64,000 nucleotides of DNA, taken from contig JALCMG010000010.1 in NCBI GenBank assembly GCA_022648325.1, forward strand, positions 1-64,000, read 5' to 3'. A program made the translations under genes and the position numbers. Below are positions 17,992 to 28,705 of this stretch, piece by piece (the stretch's first letter is position 1; every line of letters starts with the position of its first letter). The notes below the pieces were generated by a model that did not search any database, was not told the DNA's origin, and was given only the letters and a program-made list of their open reading frames with translations. This stretch comes from Olsenella sp. (lineage in GTDB: Bacteria > Actinomycetota > Coriobacteriia > Coriobacteriales > Atopobiaceae).

Positions 17992-19203
17992 CTATTTACC
18001 GCCTGCGCTATCCAGTGGACTAGACACTGAATCAAGTAAATGACGGAGAGGAGCCTGCTTCGCAATCCCCTTGATGGCGGCTTCGAGCGCGTGCTGGAAT
18101 GGAATGCGGCCCAGGCTGGTCTCCACTTCTACCTGCAGCTTTTTCTCAACTTCTCTTGAGACCCTTACGCGCGAGAGGGGCATGGCGTCGATCGCCGCTG
18201 TGACCTGCTCGCCATTGACTCCGTTGTCAGGGAAGAGCGTGATCGTGGCGGTGCATGACCAAGGCTCCGCAGAGACCCAGAAGCCATCGAGCGCCTGCGC
18301 CATGCCAGTCACGTTGTGAACACGAAGCACGCGGGCCCCGCGCGCGACCGCCGCAAGCGTGACGCCTATGGTCGCGTCATCTCGCGATGCCGCATTGGCA
18401 ACGCCGCTCACGGTCCCCACGAAACGCTTGCGTGACACAGCGCACATAAGTGGGTACCCAAGGCTGGCCAACTCCTGTGTGGCCCGGAGTATGACTATGT
18501 TGTCCTCGGGGCTCTTCCCAAAGCCCACGCCGGGGTCTAGGCATATTCGAGAAGAGGCAACGCCGTGCGCCTCCAGGTCGCGTGCGCGGTCGAGGAGGTA
18601 CCCCTCGAGAAGCTGCATCACGTGGGCCGACTGGGGCAGGAGAGGCCTGTTCTTCTCGCCTTCCCAAGAGCGATCCCCTGCGGAAGCACCGCCCATGAGG
18701 ACGGAGAGGTCGTCTCTACCAGCCGTCGCCATGACCGCAGAGCCTCTTGTGGCTGCGCCCGAGACGGGACCAGAGTGCATGACTACACAGCCACAGTCTG
18801 ACGTTGCAGCGACGTCAACCATCCGGGGATCGGAGAAACCGGTCACGTCGTTAACCACTTGGGCTCCCAGGTCAACGCAGCTTCGGGCGACTTCTGGGTG
18901 GCGTGTGTCAATCGAGACGAGCGCCCCCTCCTGGACGAGCCAGCGCACCACGGGTTCCAAGCGGCGGAGTTCCTCGCTTGGCACGACGGGCGTGAACCCT
19001 GGCCGGGTGGACTCACCGCCGACGTCGATGAGGTCGGCGCCATCTGCGAGCATCTGCGCGGCCGTTGCGATTGCGTCTTTGGGAGCATTGTGCGTGCCGC
19101 CGTCTGAGAAGGAGTCTGGGGTGACGTTGAGTACGCCCATCACGCGGGGACGGGACAGGTCAAGGGCAATGTTTGAGCAGTTCCAGATGGATGCGTTTGG
19201 CAT
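17992..19203 (-). CDS. folP: Dihydropteroate synthase FolP with internal insertion and C-terminal extension
   Basis: FolP condenses 4-aminobenzoate with the pterin pyrophosphate in folate synthesis and is the sulfonamide target. The TIM-barrel core is clear: VMGVLNVTPDSFSDGG, LIDVGGESTRPG, SIDTRHPEVA, VNDVTGFSDP, CLDPGVGFGKSPEDN, SRKRFVG and RVHNVTG. It is unusually long (403 aa against roughly 270-290). About 45 extra residues lie between 145 and 190, and residues ~308-403 form a separate tail with no motif I recognise. It starts at an ATG behind GGGAG. Its usual folate neighbours (folE, folB, folK) are absent here. Confidence 0.92.
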   Translation of the reverse strand: MPNASIWNCSNIALDLSRPRVMGVLNVTPDSFSDGGTHNAPKDAIATAAQMLADGADLIDVGGESTRPGFTPVVPSEELRRLEPVVRWLVQEGALVSIDTRHPEVARSCVDLGAQVVNDVTGFSDPRMVDVAATSDCGCVVMHSGPVSGAATRGSAVMATAGRDDLSVLMGGASAGDRSWEGEKNRPLLPQSAHVMQLLEGYLLDRARDLEAHGVASSRICLDPGVGFGKSPEDNIVILRATQELASLGYPLMCAVSRKRFVGTVSGVANAASRDDATIGVTLAAVARGARVLRVHNVTGMAQALDGFWVSAEPWSCTATITLFPDNGVNGEQVTAAIDAMPLSRVRVSREVEKKLQVEVETSLGRIPFQHALEAAIKGIAKQAPLRHLLDSVSSPLDSAGGK

Positions 19204-19255
19204 AGCGGTCTCCCTGGGCGTGTGGCCGGACCGCCCCGAGCCAAGCTGTTCGGCG

Positions 19256-19280
19256 CAACCGCGCCGGCCGGGCGCGGTTG
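19256..19280. promoter_or_regulatory. Strong GC hairpin upstream of folP
   Basis: CAACCGCGCC (19256-19265) and GGCGCGGTTG (19271-19280) form a perfect 10-bp stem with a five-base loop, about 53 bases ahead of folP on its 5' side. There is no U-run. It could lie in the folP leader or at its promoter; function unknown. A direct repeat of ATTCTAGGCCGAG lies further upstream (about 19352-19378). Confidence 0.4.
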
Positions 19281-19447
19281 GCCCAGCGAACCTGATAATA
19301 CAGGATGACTGGCCTCGCGTGTTCCGGAAAGCCGCGGTACGATCTTGGCCGATTCTAGGCCGAGCATTCTAGGCCGAGAGAAAAAAGTTTAAAATGAGAC
19401 TTGCATCCCGTGGCTCGATTCGTATACTTGTTCTCTGCGTTGAGCAT

Positions 19448-19522
19448 TCCCCGGTGGCGCAGTGGTAGCGCAGCTGACTGTTAATCAGCGTGTCGCAGGT
19501 TCGAACCCTGCCCGGGGAGCCA
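19448..19522 (+). tRNA. tRNA-Asn (anticodon GTT)
   Basis: A complete cloverleaf of 75 bases includes an encoded CCA. The acceptor stem TCCCCGG pairs with CCGGGGA; the D-arm GGCGCAGTGGTAGC, the anticodon stem GCTGA/TCAGC with loop CTGTTAA (anticodon GTT at 19480-19482) and the T-arm GGTTCGAACCC are all standard. A terminator follows directly. Confidence 0.97.
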
Positions 19523-19532
19523 GAATTTGAGG

Positions 19533-19565
19533 AGCGGGACGACATTTGTCGTCCCGCTTTCTTTT
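19533..19565 (+). terminator. Intrinsic terminator after tRNA-Asn
   Basis: AGCGGGACGAC and GTCGTCCCGCT form a perfect 11-bp stem around ATTT, followed by TTCTTTTT. It starts ten bases after the tRNA and isolates it from the ABC exporter genes. Confidence 0.93.
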
Positions 19566-19582
19566 TCGCGGGATATCGTCTT

Positions 19583-19609
19583 ACCGGCAATGGAATCCCA
19601 TTGCCCGGT
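19583..19609. repeat. Hairpin between tRNA terminator and ABC exporter
   Basis: ACCGG-CAATGG-AATC-CCATTG-C-CCGGT makes an 11-bp stem with one bulge. The GGAATCCCAT unit at its centre recurs directly afterwards (19613-19622) as a partial second copy. No U-run follows. It may be a regulatory site or a small repeat; nothing in the sequence decides which. Confidence 0.4.
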
Positions 19610-19778
19610 AACGGAATCCCATACCGGGGCTGGGCCGAAAGACTGCCACGCATCTGGCTTCTGCGACACCGCCCGCCCTCTGCCTTTTGTGTGACAGCCC
19701 TGCCCCTGTGCTAGCATCAAACAGATATTCGGCACAGGGGGCGCCGCATGCCCCAGCACTCCTTCGACGGGAGGAACC

Positions 19779-20663
19779 TTGGCATCAGATATCGAGCCTG
19801 CGGAGAAAGACGCGACCCCGTCCTCTAAGGAATCGCCAGAGCCCACGGCCCCCGCACACGCTACCTCCGCGCGAGACGCGTGGTATCCGGCTGGCAAGCG
19901 CGACCTGTTCATCCTTCGTGAACTCGTATCGAAGGACTTCAAGCTCAAGTACCGCCGCAGCGTACTTGGCGTCATCTGGAGCGTCCTCAACCCGCTCCTC
20001 ATGATGCTCGTCATGTCGCTCGTCTTCTCGTTTTTCCTTCGATACGACAACATCGAGCACTACCCGCTCTACCTCATCGTGGCCAACATCACCTGGCAGG
20101 TCTTCGCAGACTCCACCAACGCAGGCATGATGTCGATCATCGACGCGGCCCCTCTGCTCAAGAAGGTAAGGGTCAGGAAGTCTGTGTTCCCCGTTGAGAA
20201 GGTCCTCTTCTCGCTGGTCAACTTCCTTTTCTCGCTCATCGCCGTCTTTATCGTGATGCTGTGGGAAGGCGTTCCGCCAACGCCGATGATGCTTCTTGCC
20301 CCAGTCTGCATCGTCCTTCTCATGCTCTTTTGCGTGGGGCTCTCGCTGCTCCTCTCGGCTCTTGCGGTCTTCTTCAGAGACCTCATTCACCTTTGGAGCG
20401 TCCTGCTTATGGCATGGATGTATGCGACCCCGCTCTTCTGGCCCGTATCGATGATCGAGCAGGTGCCGTATCACTTTGTGCGGGTTCTCATGTACGTGAA
20501 CCCCATGTATAACTTTGTCACCTTCATGCGTGACACCGTCATCTACTCGACGCTTCCCCCAACCGAAGTGATCGTGAGCTGCGTTGTATGGGCGCTGGTC
20601 TCGCTTGGTCTGGGGCTCTTGGTATTCCGCAGCAGAGAGCGTCGCTTCATCCTCTTCATCTAG
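19779..20663 (+). CDS. ABC-2 type polysaccharide export permease
   Basis: This 294-residue permease starts at TTG behind GGGAGGA. A ~35-residue Ser/Pro/Ala-rich cytosolic lead precedes the ABC-2 domain, with LVSKDFKLKYRRSVLGVIWSVLNPL (the amphipathic interface segment seen in TagG/Wzm permeases) and about six membrane helices. The late motif YHFVRVLMYVNPMYNFVTFMRD resembles the NP-x(n)-P loop of O-antigen and teichoic-acid exporters. It is followed 65 bases later by its ATPase. The pair is predicted to flip an undecaprenyl-linked wall or surface polymer across the membrane. Substrate not known. Confidence 0.9.
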   Translation: MASDIEPAEKDATPSSKESPEPTAPAHATSARDAWYPAGKRDLFILRELVSKDFKLKYRRSVLGVIWSVLNPLLMMLVMSLVFSFFLRYDNIEHYPLYLIVANITWQVFADSTNAGMMSIIDAAPLLKKVRVRKSVFPVEKVLFSLVNFLFSLIAVFIVMLWEGVPPTPMMLLAPVCIVLLMLFCVGLSLLLSALAVFFRDLIHLWSVLLMAWMYATPLFWPVSMIEQVPYHFVRVLMYVNPMYNFVTFMRDTVIYSTLPPTEVIVSCVVWALVSLGLGLLVFRSRERRFILFI

Positions 20664-20728
20664 CATCCAGGTCTTGGGATTGCTCGTGCGGTTCCGACAG
20701 GCCCAAATCGTAAGGTCAGGTGGCATAA

Positions 20729-22640
<1,912 letters not shown>

Positions 22641-22641
<1 letters not shown>

Positions 22642-23576
22642 TGCTCTCGGTCAAGAACCTCATTGACACCTACAGCCTCACGGCTGACGACATCACGCAG
22701 ATCCTGGACACCGCGGCATCGTTCGAGTCGGTGAACAACCGCGCCATCAAGAAGGTCCCGGCCCTGCGCGGCCGCACCATCGTGAACCTCTTCCTCGAGC
22801 CCTCCACGCGCACCAAGAGCTCCTTCGAGCTGGCCGAGAAGCGCCTCTCTGCAGACTCGCTCTCCATGGGCGGCAGCACCTCCTCGGTGGTCAAGGGAGA
22901 GAGCCTTGCCGACACCATCCAGACCATCTCCGCCATGAACGTGGACATGTTCGTGTGCCGTGCAAAGCTCGCTGGCACCCCGCAGCGCATCACCGAGAAC
23001 ACCGACGCCGTGGTCATCAACGCCGGCGACGGCAAGCACCAGCACCCCACGCAGGCCATGCTCGACCTTTACACCATCCGCAAGAACTTTGGCCACCTGG
23101 ACGGCCTCAAGGTCGCCATCGTGGGCGACCTCGCGCACAGCCGCGTGTGCGGCTCGCTGGCGCCCGCGCTCAAGACCATGGGAGCCGAGGTCACGCTCAT
23201 CGGTCCCCCCACCTTCCAGGTGGACGACCCGGACTGGTTTGGCTGCCCGCAGACCTCGAGCCTCGACGACGTTATCGAGGACATGGACGTCGTCTACATG
23301 CTCCGCGTCCAGCTCGAGCGCATGGAGGGCGCTGCCATCCCGTCCCGCCGCGAGTACAACCGCCTCTACGGCCTTGACATGACTCGCGTGAACCGCATGA
23401 AGCCGGGTGCCATCATCTGCCACCCCGGCCCCATGAACCGCGGCATGGAGATCAACGCCGACGTGGCCGACTGCGCCCGCTCGCGCATCCTCAACCAGGT
23501 CAATGCTGGTGTCCTCACGCGCATGGCCGAGATGTACCTGCTTCTGGGAGGAGAGAACGATGGCCTTTCTGCTTAG
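22641..23576 (+). CDS. pyrB: Aspartate carbamoyltransferase catalytic chain PyrB
   Basis: PyrB (311 aa) forms carbamoyl-aspartate from carbamoyl phosphate and aspartate. The carbamoyl-phosphate loop FLEPSTRTKSSFELA, the mobile SSVVKGESLADT loop, the GDGKHQHPTQAMLDLYT segment, VGDLAHSRV and CHPGPMNRG are present. No regulatory chain (pyrI) follows. The gene overlaps pyrR at its start and pyrC by 17 bases at its end. Confidence 0.96.
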
Positions 23577-24852
23577 GGGCGCGCACGCGGTCGATCCGCA
23601 GGTCGACCTCGACGCCTTCTGCGACGTGCTCATCGACGACGGCAAGGTCGCTGCCGTGGGGGAGGGCCTCGAGCCCCCCGGGGGCTGCGAGGTCATCGAC
23701 GCTCGTGGCAAGTACCTGGTGCCCGGCCTTGTCGACATGCACGTGCACTTCCGCGACCCCGGCTTCGAGTACAAGGAGACCATCGAGACCGGTGCCCGCG
23801 CGGCCACGCACGGCGGCTTCACCGACGTCGCGACCATGCCCAACACCGACCCGGTGACCGACACCGGCGCCGAGATCCGCTACCAGCTCGATCACGCGCG
23901 CCAGGCAGGCCTCTGCCACGTGCGTCCCATTGGTGCGCTTACCGCTGGCGAGAAGGGCGAGCAGCTCGCCGAGATTGGCGACATGGTCATGGAGGGTGCC
24001 TGCGCCTTCTCCGACGACGGACACGGCGTCCAGAGCGCCGGCATGATGCGCACCTGCATGGAGTACGTGTCGCAGTTCGACCGCGTGGTCTCGGCCCACT
24101 GCGAGATCGAGACCCTCACCACACACGGCGTGATCAACGAGGGCAAGGCCTCCACACGGCTTGGCATGTTTGGCTGGCCCGCCCTTGGCGAGGAGCTCGA
24201 GATCTATCGCGATATCGAGCTGTGCCGCCTCACCGGCTGCCCGCTGCACATTGCCCACATCTCTACGGCCAAGGGCCTGGACCTCGTGCGCAAGGCAAAG
24301 GCCGAGGGTCTGCCCGTGACCTGCGAGGTGACTCCGCACCACCTGTTCCTTAACGAGGACGACATCACTCCCGCATACGACACCAACCTCAAGATGAACC
24401 CGCCCCTGCGCACGCCCGAGGACATGGCTGCTCTCGACGAGGGCATTCTCGACGGCTCCATCGACTGCGTGGTAACCGACCATGCGCCGCATGCGCCGCA
24501 CGAGAAGGACTGCGAGTGGGAGATTGCCTTCTTCGGTACCGTCGGTCTCGAGACCTCGCTGCCGCTCATGCTCACCAAGCTCGTGAACACCGGCCGCATG
24601 AGCTGGAAGCGCCTCGTCGAGGTCATGGCCGTGAACCCGAGGCAGATCCTGCGCCTTGCCCCGGTGCGCATCGAGCGTGGGTCGGCCGCCGACCTCACTC
24701 TCATCGATCCCACCGCCGAGTTCGAGGTCACGCCCGGCTACCTCGTGGGCAAGTCCAGGAACTCCGCCTTCATGGGCTGGCACCTCACCGGCCAGGCGAC
24801 CGACGTCTTCGTGGACGGCCGTCGCACGCTCGCCAACGGCGTGGTGGCCTAG
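23560..24852 (+). CDS. pyrC: Dihydroorotase PyrC (type I)
   Basis: PyrC (430 aa) cyclises carbamoyl-aspartate to dihydroorotate. It is an amidohydrolase of the class I type, with the metal motif VDMHVHFRDPG and PNTDP after the first strand. Further metal ligands are the His in SAHCE and LHIAHIST, and the catalytic Asp is in CVVTDHAPHAPHEK. A C-terminal segment MGWHLTGQ is typical. The ATG at 23560 has a GGGAGGAGAG site inside the end of pyrB. The stop is immediately followed by the GTG of pyrK. Confidence 0.95.
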   Translation: MAFLLRGAHAVDPQVDLDAFCDVLIDDGKVAAVGEGLEPPGGCEVIDARGKYLVPGLVDMHVHFRDPGFEYKETIETGARAATHGGFTDVATMPNTDPVTDTGAEIRYQLDHARQAGLCHVRPIGALTAGEKGEQLAEIGDMVMEGACAFSDDGHGVQSAGMMRTCMEYVSQFDRVVSAHCEIETLTTHGVINEGKASTRLGMFGWPALGEELEIYRDIELCRLTGCPLHIAHISTAKGLDLVRKAKAEGLPVTCEVTPHHLFLNEDDITPAYDTNLKMNPPLRTPEDMAALDEGILDGSIDCVVTDHAPHAPHEKDCEWEIAFFGTVGLETSLPLMLTKLVNTGRMSWKRLVEVMAVNPRQILRLAPVRIERGSAADLTLIDPTAEFEVTPGYLVGKSRNSAFMGWHLTGQATDVFVDGRRTLANGVVA

Positions 24853-25671
24853 GTGAAGGCGACGAGGGACAGCGCCCGCGCCCGTCTCCTCGGCTTCGAG
24901 GTCGTCTCGAACGACCAGGTTGCCGAGGGGGCGCGGTGCATGGTCTTCAAGAGCGAGGTGGCGGCGCTCCTCGCTCCGGGCGAATTTGTCGAGATATCCG
25001 TTCCCGGTGACGGCTCCCAGGTCCTGAGGGTGCCGCTCTCGTTCTCGCGCGCCGATGCCAAGGCTGGCACCGTGCGCATCGAGTACGCCGTTGTGGGCGA
25101 CGGCACGCGCCGGCTCTCGCTCATGCGCCCTGGGGACACCTCCACGCTGGTAGGTCCCTGTGGCCACGGCTGGAGGCTCCCCGGCGGAGAGGGACGCTCG
25201 CTTCTCGTTGCGGGGGGCATTGGGCTTCCGCCGGTGCTTGCCGCAGCGGAGATGCTTTTGGCGGCAAGGCATCCATTCGACGCCGTGGTTGGTGCGCAGC
25301 GCTGCTCCAAGTTGGTCGGCGTTGACGTCGACCTCCTTCGCGCGGCAGGCTCAACGGACCCCGAGTGCCGCGTGGTCGTGTGCACCGATGACGGCAGCCT
25401 TGGGCGCGCCGGCTTCACCACCGACGCCATGGCCGACCTTCTCGCCGAGCGCACCTATGAGGCGGTCTATACCTGTGGCCCAACCATCATGATGGCGGGC
25501 GTCGCCCGTCTCGCCGAAGGCGCAGGGGTTTCCTGCCAGGCGTCCCTCGAGCGCATGATGGGCTGCGGCTTTGGTGCGTGCAGCTGCTGCAACGTTGCCA
25601 TGCGCGACGGCACCAGCCGCTCGTGCTGCATGGACGGACCCGTCTTTGACGCCGGGGAGGTGGCGTGGTGA
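24853..25671 (+). CDS. pyrK: Dihydroorotate dehydrogenase electron-transfer subunit PyrK
   Basis: PyrK (272 aa) passes electrons from dihydroorotate dehydrogenase B to NAD via FAD and a [2Fe-2S] cluster. The FAD-binding domain contains LRVPLSFSR and the NAD part has LLVAGGIGLPPVLAAAE and TCGPTIMMAGV. The cluster ligands are the Cys residues in GCGFGACSCCNVAMRDGTS and the following SCCMDGPVF. The start is a GTG abutting the pyrC stop. Presence of PyrK shows that PyrD is the NAD-linked type 1B enzyme, suiting an anaerobe. Confidence 0.94.
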   Translation: MKATRDSARARLLGFEVVSNDQVAEGARCMVFKSEVAALLAPGEFVEISVPGDGSQVLRVPLSFSRADAKAGTVRIEYAVVGDGTRRLSLMRPGDTSTLVGPCGHGWRLPGGEGRSLLVAGGIGLPPVLAAAEMLLAARHPFDAVVGAQRCSKLVGVDVDLLRAAGSTDPECRVVVCTDDGSLGRAGFTTDAMADLLAERTYEAVYTCGPTIMMAGVARLAEGAGVSCQASLERMMGCGFGACSCCNVAMRDGTSRSCCMDGPVFDAGEVAW

Positions 25672-26591
25672 GCAAGGTGAACATGGCCGTCAATCTTGGT
25701 GGCATTCGCATGAAGAACCCCGTGAACACCGCGTCGGGCACCTTTGGGCACGCCTGGCAGTTCGAGGGGTTCTACGACGTGGCTCGCCTGGGTGCCGCGA
25801 CCTGCAAGGGCGTGGCAGCCGAGCCCTGGCCTGGAAACCCCGCACCCCGCGTGTGCGAGGTCTCCTCGGGGATCTTGAACTCCGTGGGCCTCGAGAACCC
25901 TGGTGCCCGTGCCTTTGCCGAGCAGTACGGCGGGTACCTTTCTGAGCTGGCGTCGCGCGGCTGTGCGGTCATCGTTCAGGCCGTGGGACACTCGGCTGAG
26001 GAATGTTGCCGTTCCGTCGAGCTTCTCGACGAGGTGGCGCCTTGGGCGGCGGGCATCGAGGTCAACATCTCGTGTCCCAACCTCGCACGTGGCGGCCGCC
26101 TGCTTGGCGGCACGCCCGAGGACGCGGCAGAGGTCGTCTCTGCCGTGAGGGAGCTTTCGAGAAAGCCCCTCCTCGTTAAGCTCGCGCCAGTGCGCGTGCC
26201 CGAGGTGACGCGCGCCTGCGAGGCCTCTGGCGCCGATGCGCTCTCCCTCGTCAACACCGTGAACGCCATGTCCATCAACGTCCACACCCGCCGCTCGAGG
26301 CTCTCTCGTCCCACTGGTGGGCTCTCTGGCCCGGCCATCCATCCCATCGCCGTGCGCATGGTGTGGGAGGCTGCACAGGCCGTGAGCATCCCCATCAATG
26401 GAATCGGCGGCGTGGCCTCGGGCGAGGATGCCGCCGAGATGATACTCGCGGGCGCCACCGCGGTCTCGGTTGGCACCGCCAACCTCTACGACCCAACTGC
26501 CGCATCCCGTGTCCTCGATGAGCTTGAGGCATGGGCTGCCGAGCAGGGCGTTTCGGACGTCAACGAGCTGATAGGAGCCTTTGAATGCTAA
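25668..26591 (+). CDS. pyrD: Dihydroorotate dehydrogenase B catalytic subunit PyrD
   Basis: PyrD (307 aa) oxidises dihydroorotate to orotate with FMN and partners PyrK. It shows NPVNTASGTFGHAWQF, TCKGVAAEPWPGNPAPRV, GLENPGARAF, and the catalytic Cys in VNISCPN typical of the 1B class. NTVNAMSI, the GGLSGPAIHPIAVRMV phosphate region and INGIGGVASGEDAAEMILAGA follow. GTG codons at 25665 and 25668 are both possible; the latter overlaps the pyrK stop as GTGA. It overlaps pyrF at its end. Confidence 0.95.
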   Translation: MSKVNMAVNLGGIRMKNPVNTASGTFGHAWQFEGFYDVARLGAATCKGVAAEPWPGNPAPRVCEVSSGILNSVGLENPGARAFAEQYGGYLSELASRGCAVIVQAVGHSAEECCRSVELLDEVAPWAAGIEVNISCPNLARGGRLLGGTPEDAAEVVSAVRELSRKPLLVKLAPVRVPEVTRACEASGADALSLVNTVNAMSINVHTRRSRLSRPTGGLSGPAIHPIAVRMVWEAAQAVSIPINGIGGVASGEDAAEMILAGATAVSVGTANLYDPTAASRVLDELEAWAAEQGVSDVNELIGAFEC

Positions 26592-27307
26592 GTGAGAACG
26601 AGGCACGCGACGCCGTCATCGTCGCGCTGGACTGCGACCGCGAGCGCGCCATCGAACTCGCGGACATCCTCTCGGGAACTGCCTCATGGGCCAAGGTGGG
26701 CATGACGCTCTTCTTCCGCGAGGGCCCCTCCATCGTGCGCGCCATGCAGAATCGCGGCCTTTCGGTCTTTCTCGACCTCAAGGTCTTTGACATCCCGTTC
26801 CAGGTGAGGGGTGCCGTCGAGTCTGCCTCGCTCTCTGGGGCGGACATCCTCTCTATCCACGCGCTCGGCTCATCCGCCATGGTCGCCGCTGCCCGCGAGG
26901 GTGCCGAGGCGGCTGCCAAGGAGCGCGGGGACAAGCGCACGCAGCTCGTTTCCATCTCGGTCCTCACGAGCATGGACCAGTGCTCCCTCGAGGAGATTGG
27001 CATCGAACGTCCGCTCAAGGAGGAGGTCGCTCGCCTTGCGAGTCTTGCCGTGGGGGCCGGCTCCGACGGCATCGTGTGCTCGCCGCAGGAGGCATCCGAC
27101 ATGCGCGCGCTTCTCGGTCCCGACGCCCTCATCGTGACCCCCGGCGTTCGCCCTGTCGGTGCTGCCGTGGGGGACCAGCGCCGCGTTGCCACCCCTGCGT
27201 CTGCCATTGCCGCCGGTGCCTCGAAGCTCGTGGTGGGCAGACCCATCACGCAGGCAGAGGACCCTGCAGCCGCGATGGAGGCCATCGTGGACGAACTCTG
27301 CCACTAA
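26585..27307 (+). CDS. pyrF: Orotidine-5'-phosphate decarboxylase PyrF
   Basis: PyrF (240 aa) decarboxylates OMP to UMP. The TIM barrel shows VIVALDCDRERAIELA, AKVGMTLFFREG, and the catalytic tetrad segment FLDLKVFDIPFQV (K and D residues), followed by LSIHALG, LVSISVLTSMD, GSDGIVCS, TPGVRPVGA and VVGRPITQAEDPAAA. It belongs to the short bacterial class. This is the last gene of the operon; pyrE and carAB are not in the window, so orotate phosphoribosyltransferase and carbamoyl phosphate synthase must be encoded elsewhere. Confidence 0.95.
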   Translation: MLSENEARDAVIVALDCDRERAIELADILSGTASWAKVGMTLFFREGPSIVRAMQNRGLSVFLDLKVFDIPFQVRGAVESASLSGADILSIHALGSSAMVAAAREGAEAAAKERGDKRTQLVSISVLTSMDQCSLEEIGIERPLKEEVARLASLAVGAGSDGIVCSPQEASDMRALLGPDALIVTPGVRPVGAAVGDQRRVATPASAIAAGASKLVVGRPITQAEDPAAAMEAIVDELCH

Positions 27308-27529
27308 GCAGGGCTTTGCCAATGCTGGCGTAACATGCCGTTCGTAGCGTTTTACCCGTGTTTTGTATAGCCCTGTTTGTGTGTGTAGGCTGCATTCCTG
27401 CTGCTAGTAGTCACAAAGGGCTTGTAAACTTATCGAGGAATTGGCAAACTAGCTAATTGTGTCGCTGGGACGGCCTTGCGGTTCCCTCCCAGTCTCTCAC
27501 AACAGTTTGCACCGATGTTTGGAGGAACA

Positions 27530-27838
27530 ATGGCTCTACCCCAGCTTACCGATGAACAGCGCAAGGAAGCCCTCGAGAAGGCCGCCCAGGCTCGTCATGA
27601 GCGTGCCGATCTTCGTGAGAAGATCAAGAGCGGCAAGGTTACCCTCGAGGAGGTTCTCGACTCGGATGATCCCATTGCCAACCGCATGAAGGTCTCTGCT
27701 CTCATCGAGTCCCTTCCTGGTTACGGTAAGGCAAAGGCCGCCAAGATTATGGATGAGCTTGGTATTTCCGCTACCCGTCGCGTCAAGGGCCTCGGCGCCC
27801 GTCAGCGCGAGCAGCTCATCGAGGCGCTCTCTAAGTAG
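27530..27838 (+). CDS. mihF: Integration host factor, actinobacterial type
   Basis: This 102-residue DNA-binding protein matches the actinobacterial integration host factor. The helical N-terminal part contains EQRKEALEKAAQARHERADLR, followed by KSGKVTLEEVLDSDDPIANRMKV and the helix-two-turn-helix IESLPGYGKAKAAKIMDELGI with basic ATRRVKGLGARQ. The ATG at 27530 follows GGAGG. The order mihF-gmk-rpoZ is characteristic of Actinobacteria. Its stop overlaps the GTG of gmk. Confidence 0.93.
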   Translation: MALPQLTDEQRKEALEKAAQARHERADLREKIKSGKVTLEEVLDSDDPIANRMKVSALIESLPGYGKAKAAKIMDELGISATRRVKGLGARQREQLIEALSK

Positions 27839-28431
27839 TGGAGCGCTCCGCTAGGCTCTTCGTCGTATCTGGGCCGTCAGGCGTGGGCAAGGGAACGCTC
27901 GTCGCGAAGGTTCGTGGCGATCGGCCCTCGCTTGGCCTGACGGTCTCCGCTACGACACGGCCCCCTAGGCCCGGGGAGGTCGATGGCGTCTCGTATTTCT
28001 TCATGGATGACGCCGAGTTCTCTCGCCGGGTGAGCCAGGGCGAGTTCCTCGAGTGGGCCAATGTGCACGGACATCGCTACGGCACGCTTCTTTCCGAAGT
28101 GAGGAGGAACCTCGCCGAGGGGAGGTCGCTCATCTTGGAGATTGATGTCCAAGGTGGTCTCAACGTTCGTCGTATCCATCCAGATGCGGTTCTCGTGTTT
28201 ATCGAGCCGCCGTCTATGGAAGAGCTGGAGCACCGGCTTCGTGGCCGCGGCACCGAGGACGAGGCTTCCATCGAGTGTCGCCTCGAGAACGCGCGGCGCG
28301 AGATGGAGATGGGCGAGTCCTACGACGTGAGAATCGTGAACGACGATCTTGAGCATGCCGCACAAGAGCTGGAACGCACCATCGACCTGTACGAGTCAAA
28401 TGGAGGATATACCAAAGATGTCAGTGATTAA
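27838..28431 (+). CDS. gmk: Guanylate kinase Gmk
   Basis: Gmk (197 aa) phosphorylates GMP and dGMP. It has the P-loop VVSGPSGVGKGTL, the GMP-binding segment VSATTRPPRPGEVDGVSYFF, EFLEWANVHGHRYGTL, and the Walker-B-like LILEIDVQGGLNVRR. The start is a GTG within TAGTG at the end of mihF. The coding end overlaps rpoZ by 14 bases. Confidence 0.95.
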   Translation: MERSARLFVVSGPSGVGKGTLVAKVRGDRPSLGLTVSATTRPPRPGEVDGVSYFFMDDAEFSRRVSQGEFLEWANVHGHRYGTLLSEVRRNLAEGRSLILEIDVQGGLNVRRIHPDAVLVFIEPPSMEELEHRLRGRGTEDEASIECRLENARREMEMGESYDVRIVNDDLEHAAQELERTIDLYESNGGYTKDVSD

Positions 28432-28702
28432 GCCCGAGATCGACACCCTGCTCGAGAGGACCGAGCACAACCCGTTCCTGCTCTGCTCCGTTGCGTCCAA
28501 GCGCGCCTGCGACATCAACAACATGCTGCGTGGCCAGCACCTTCGCGTGACGGCCATCCAGGACTTCGATGACATCACCACCGTTGCTTCCGGCAAGGAC
28601 TCGGTCTCCATTGCCATGGGCGAGATCGCCGACGGCACTCTGGGCTTTGTCCAGGATGACTTCGACGAGGCCATTCGCGGCGAGAACGCGGGCATCCAGT
28701 AG
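28418..28702 (+). CDS. rpoZ: RNA polymerase omega subunit RpoZ
   Basis: The 94-residue omega subunit helps fold the beta' subunit of RNA polymerase. The start IKPEIDTLLERTEHNPFLLCSVASKRACDINNM corresponds to the conserved N-terminal helices with the ASKRA motif, and IAMGEIADGTLGF follows. The ATG at 28418 lies inside gmk after GGAGGATATACC. Three bases separate it from thiI. Confidence 0.92.
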   Translation: MSVIKPEIDTLLERTEHNPFLLCSVASKRACDINNMLRGQHLRVTAIQDFDDITTVASGKDSVSIAMGEIADGTLGFVQDDFDEAIRGENAGIQ

Positions 28703-28705
28703 GCC

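Noticed and set aside
19690..19715. Promoter ahead of the ABC exporter (GTGACA ... TAGCAT)
   Set aside because: Spacing is only about 15 bases and the -10 match is partial, so it was not listed as a feature.
23515..25272. 585-codon minus-strand frame over pyrC and pyrK
   Set aside because: Same antisense artefact; the plus-strand genes have full catalytic motifs.
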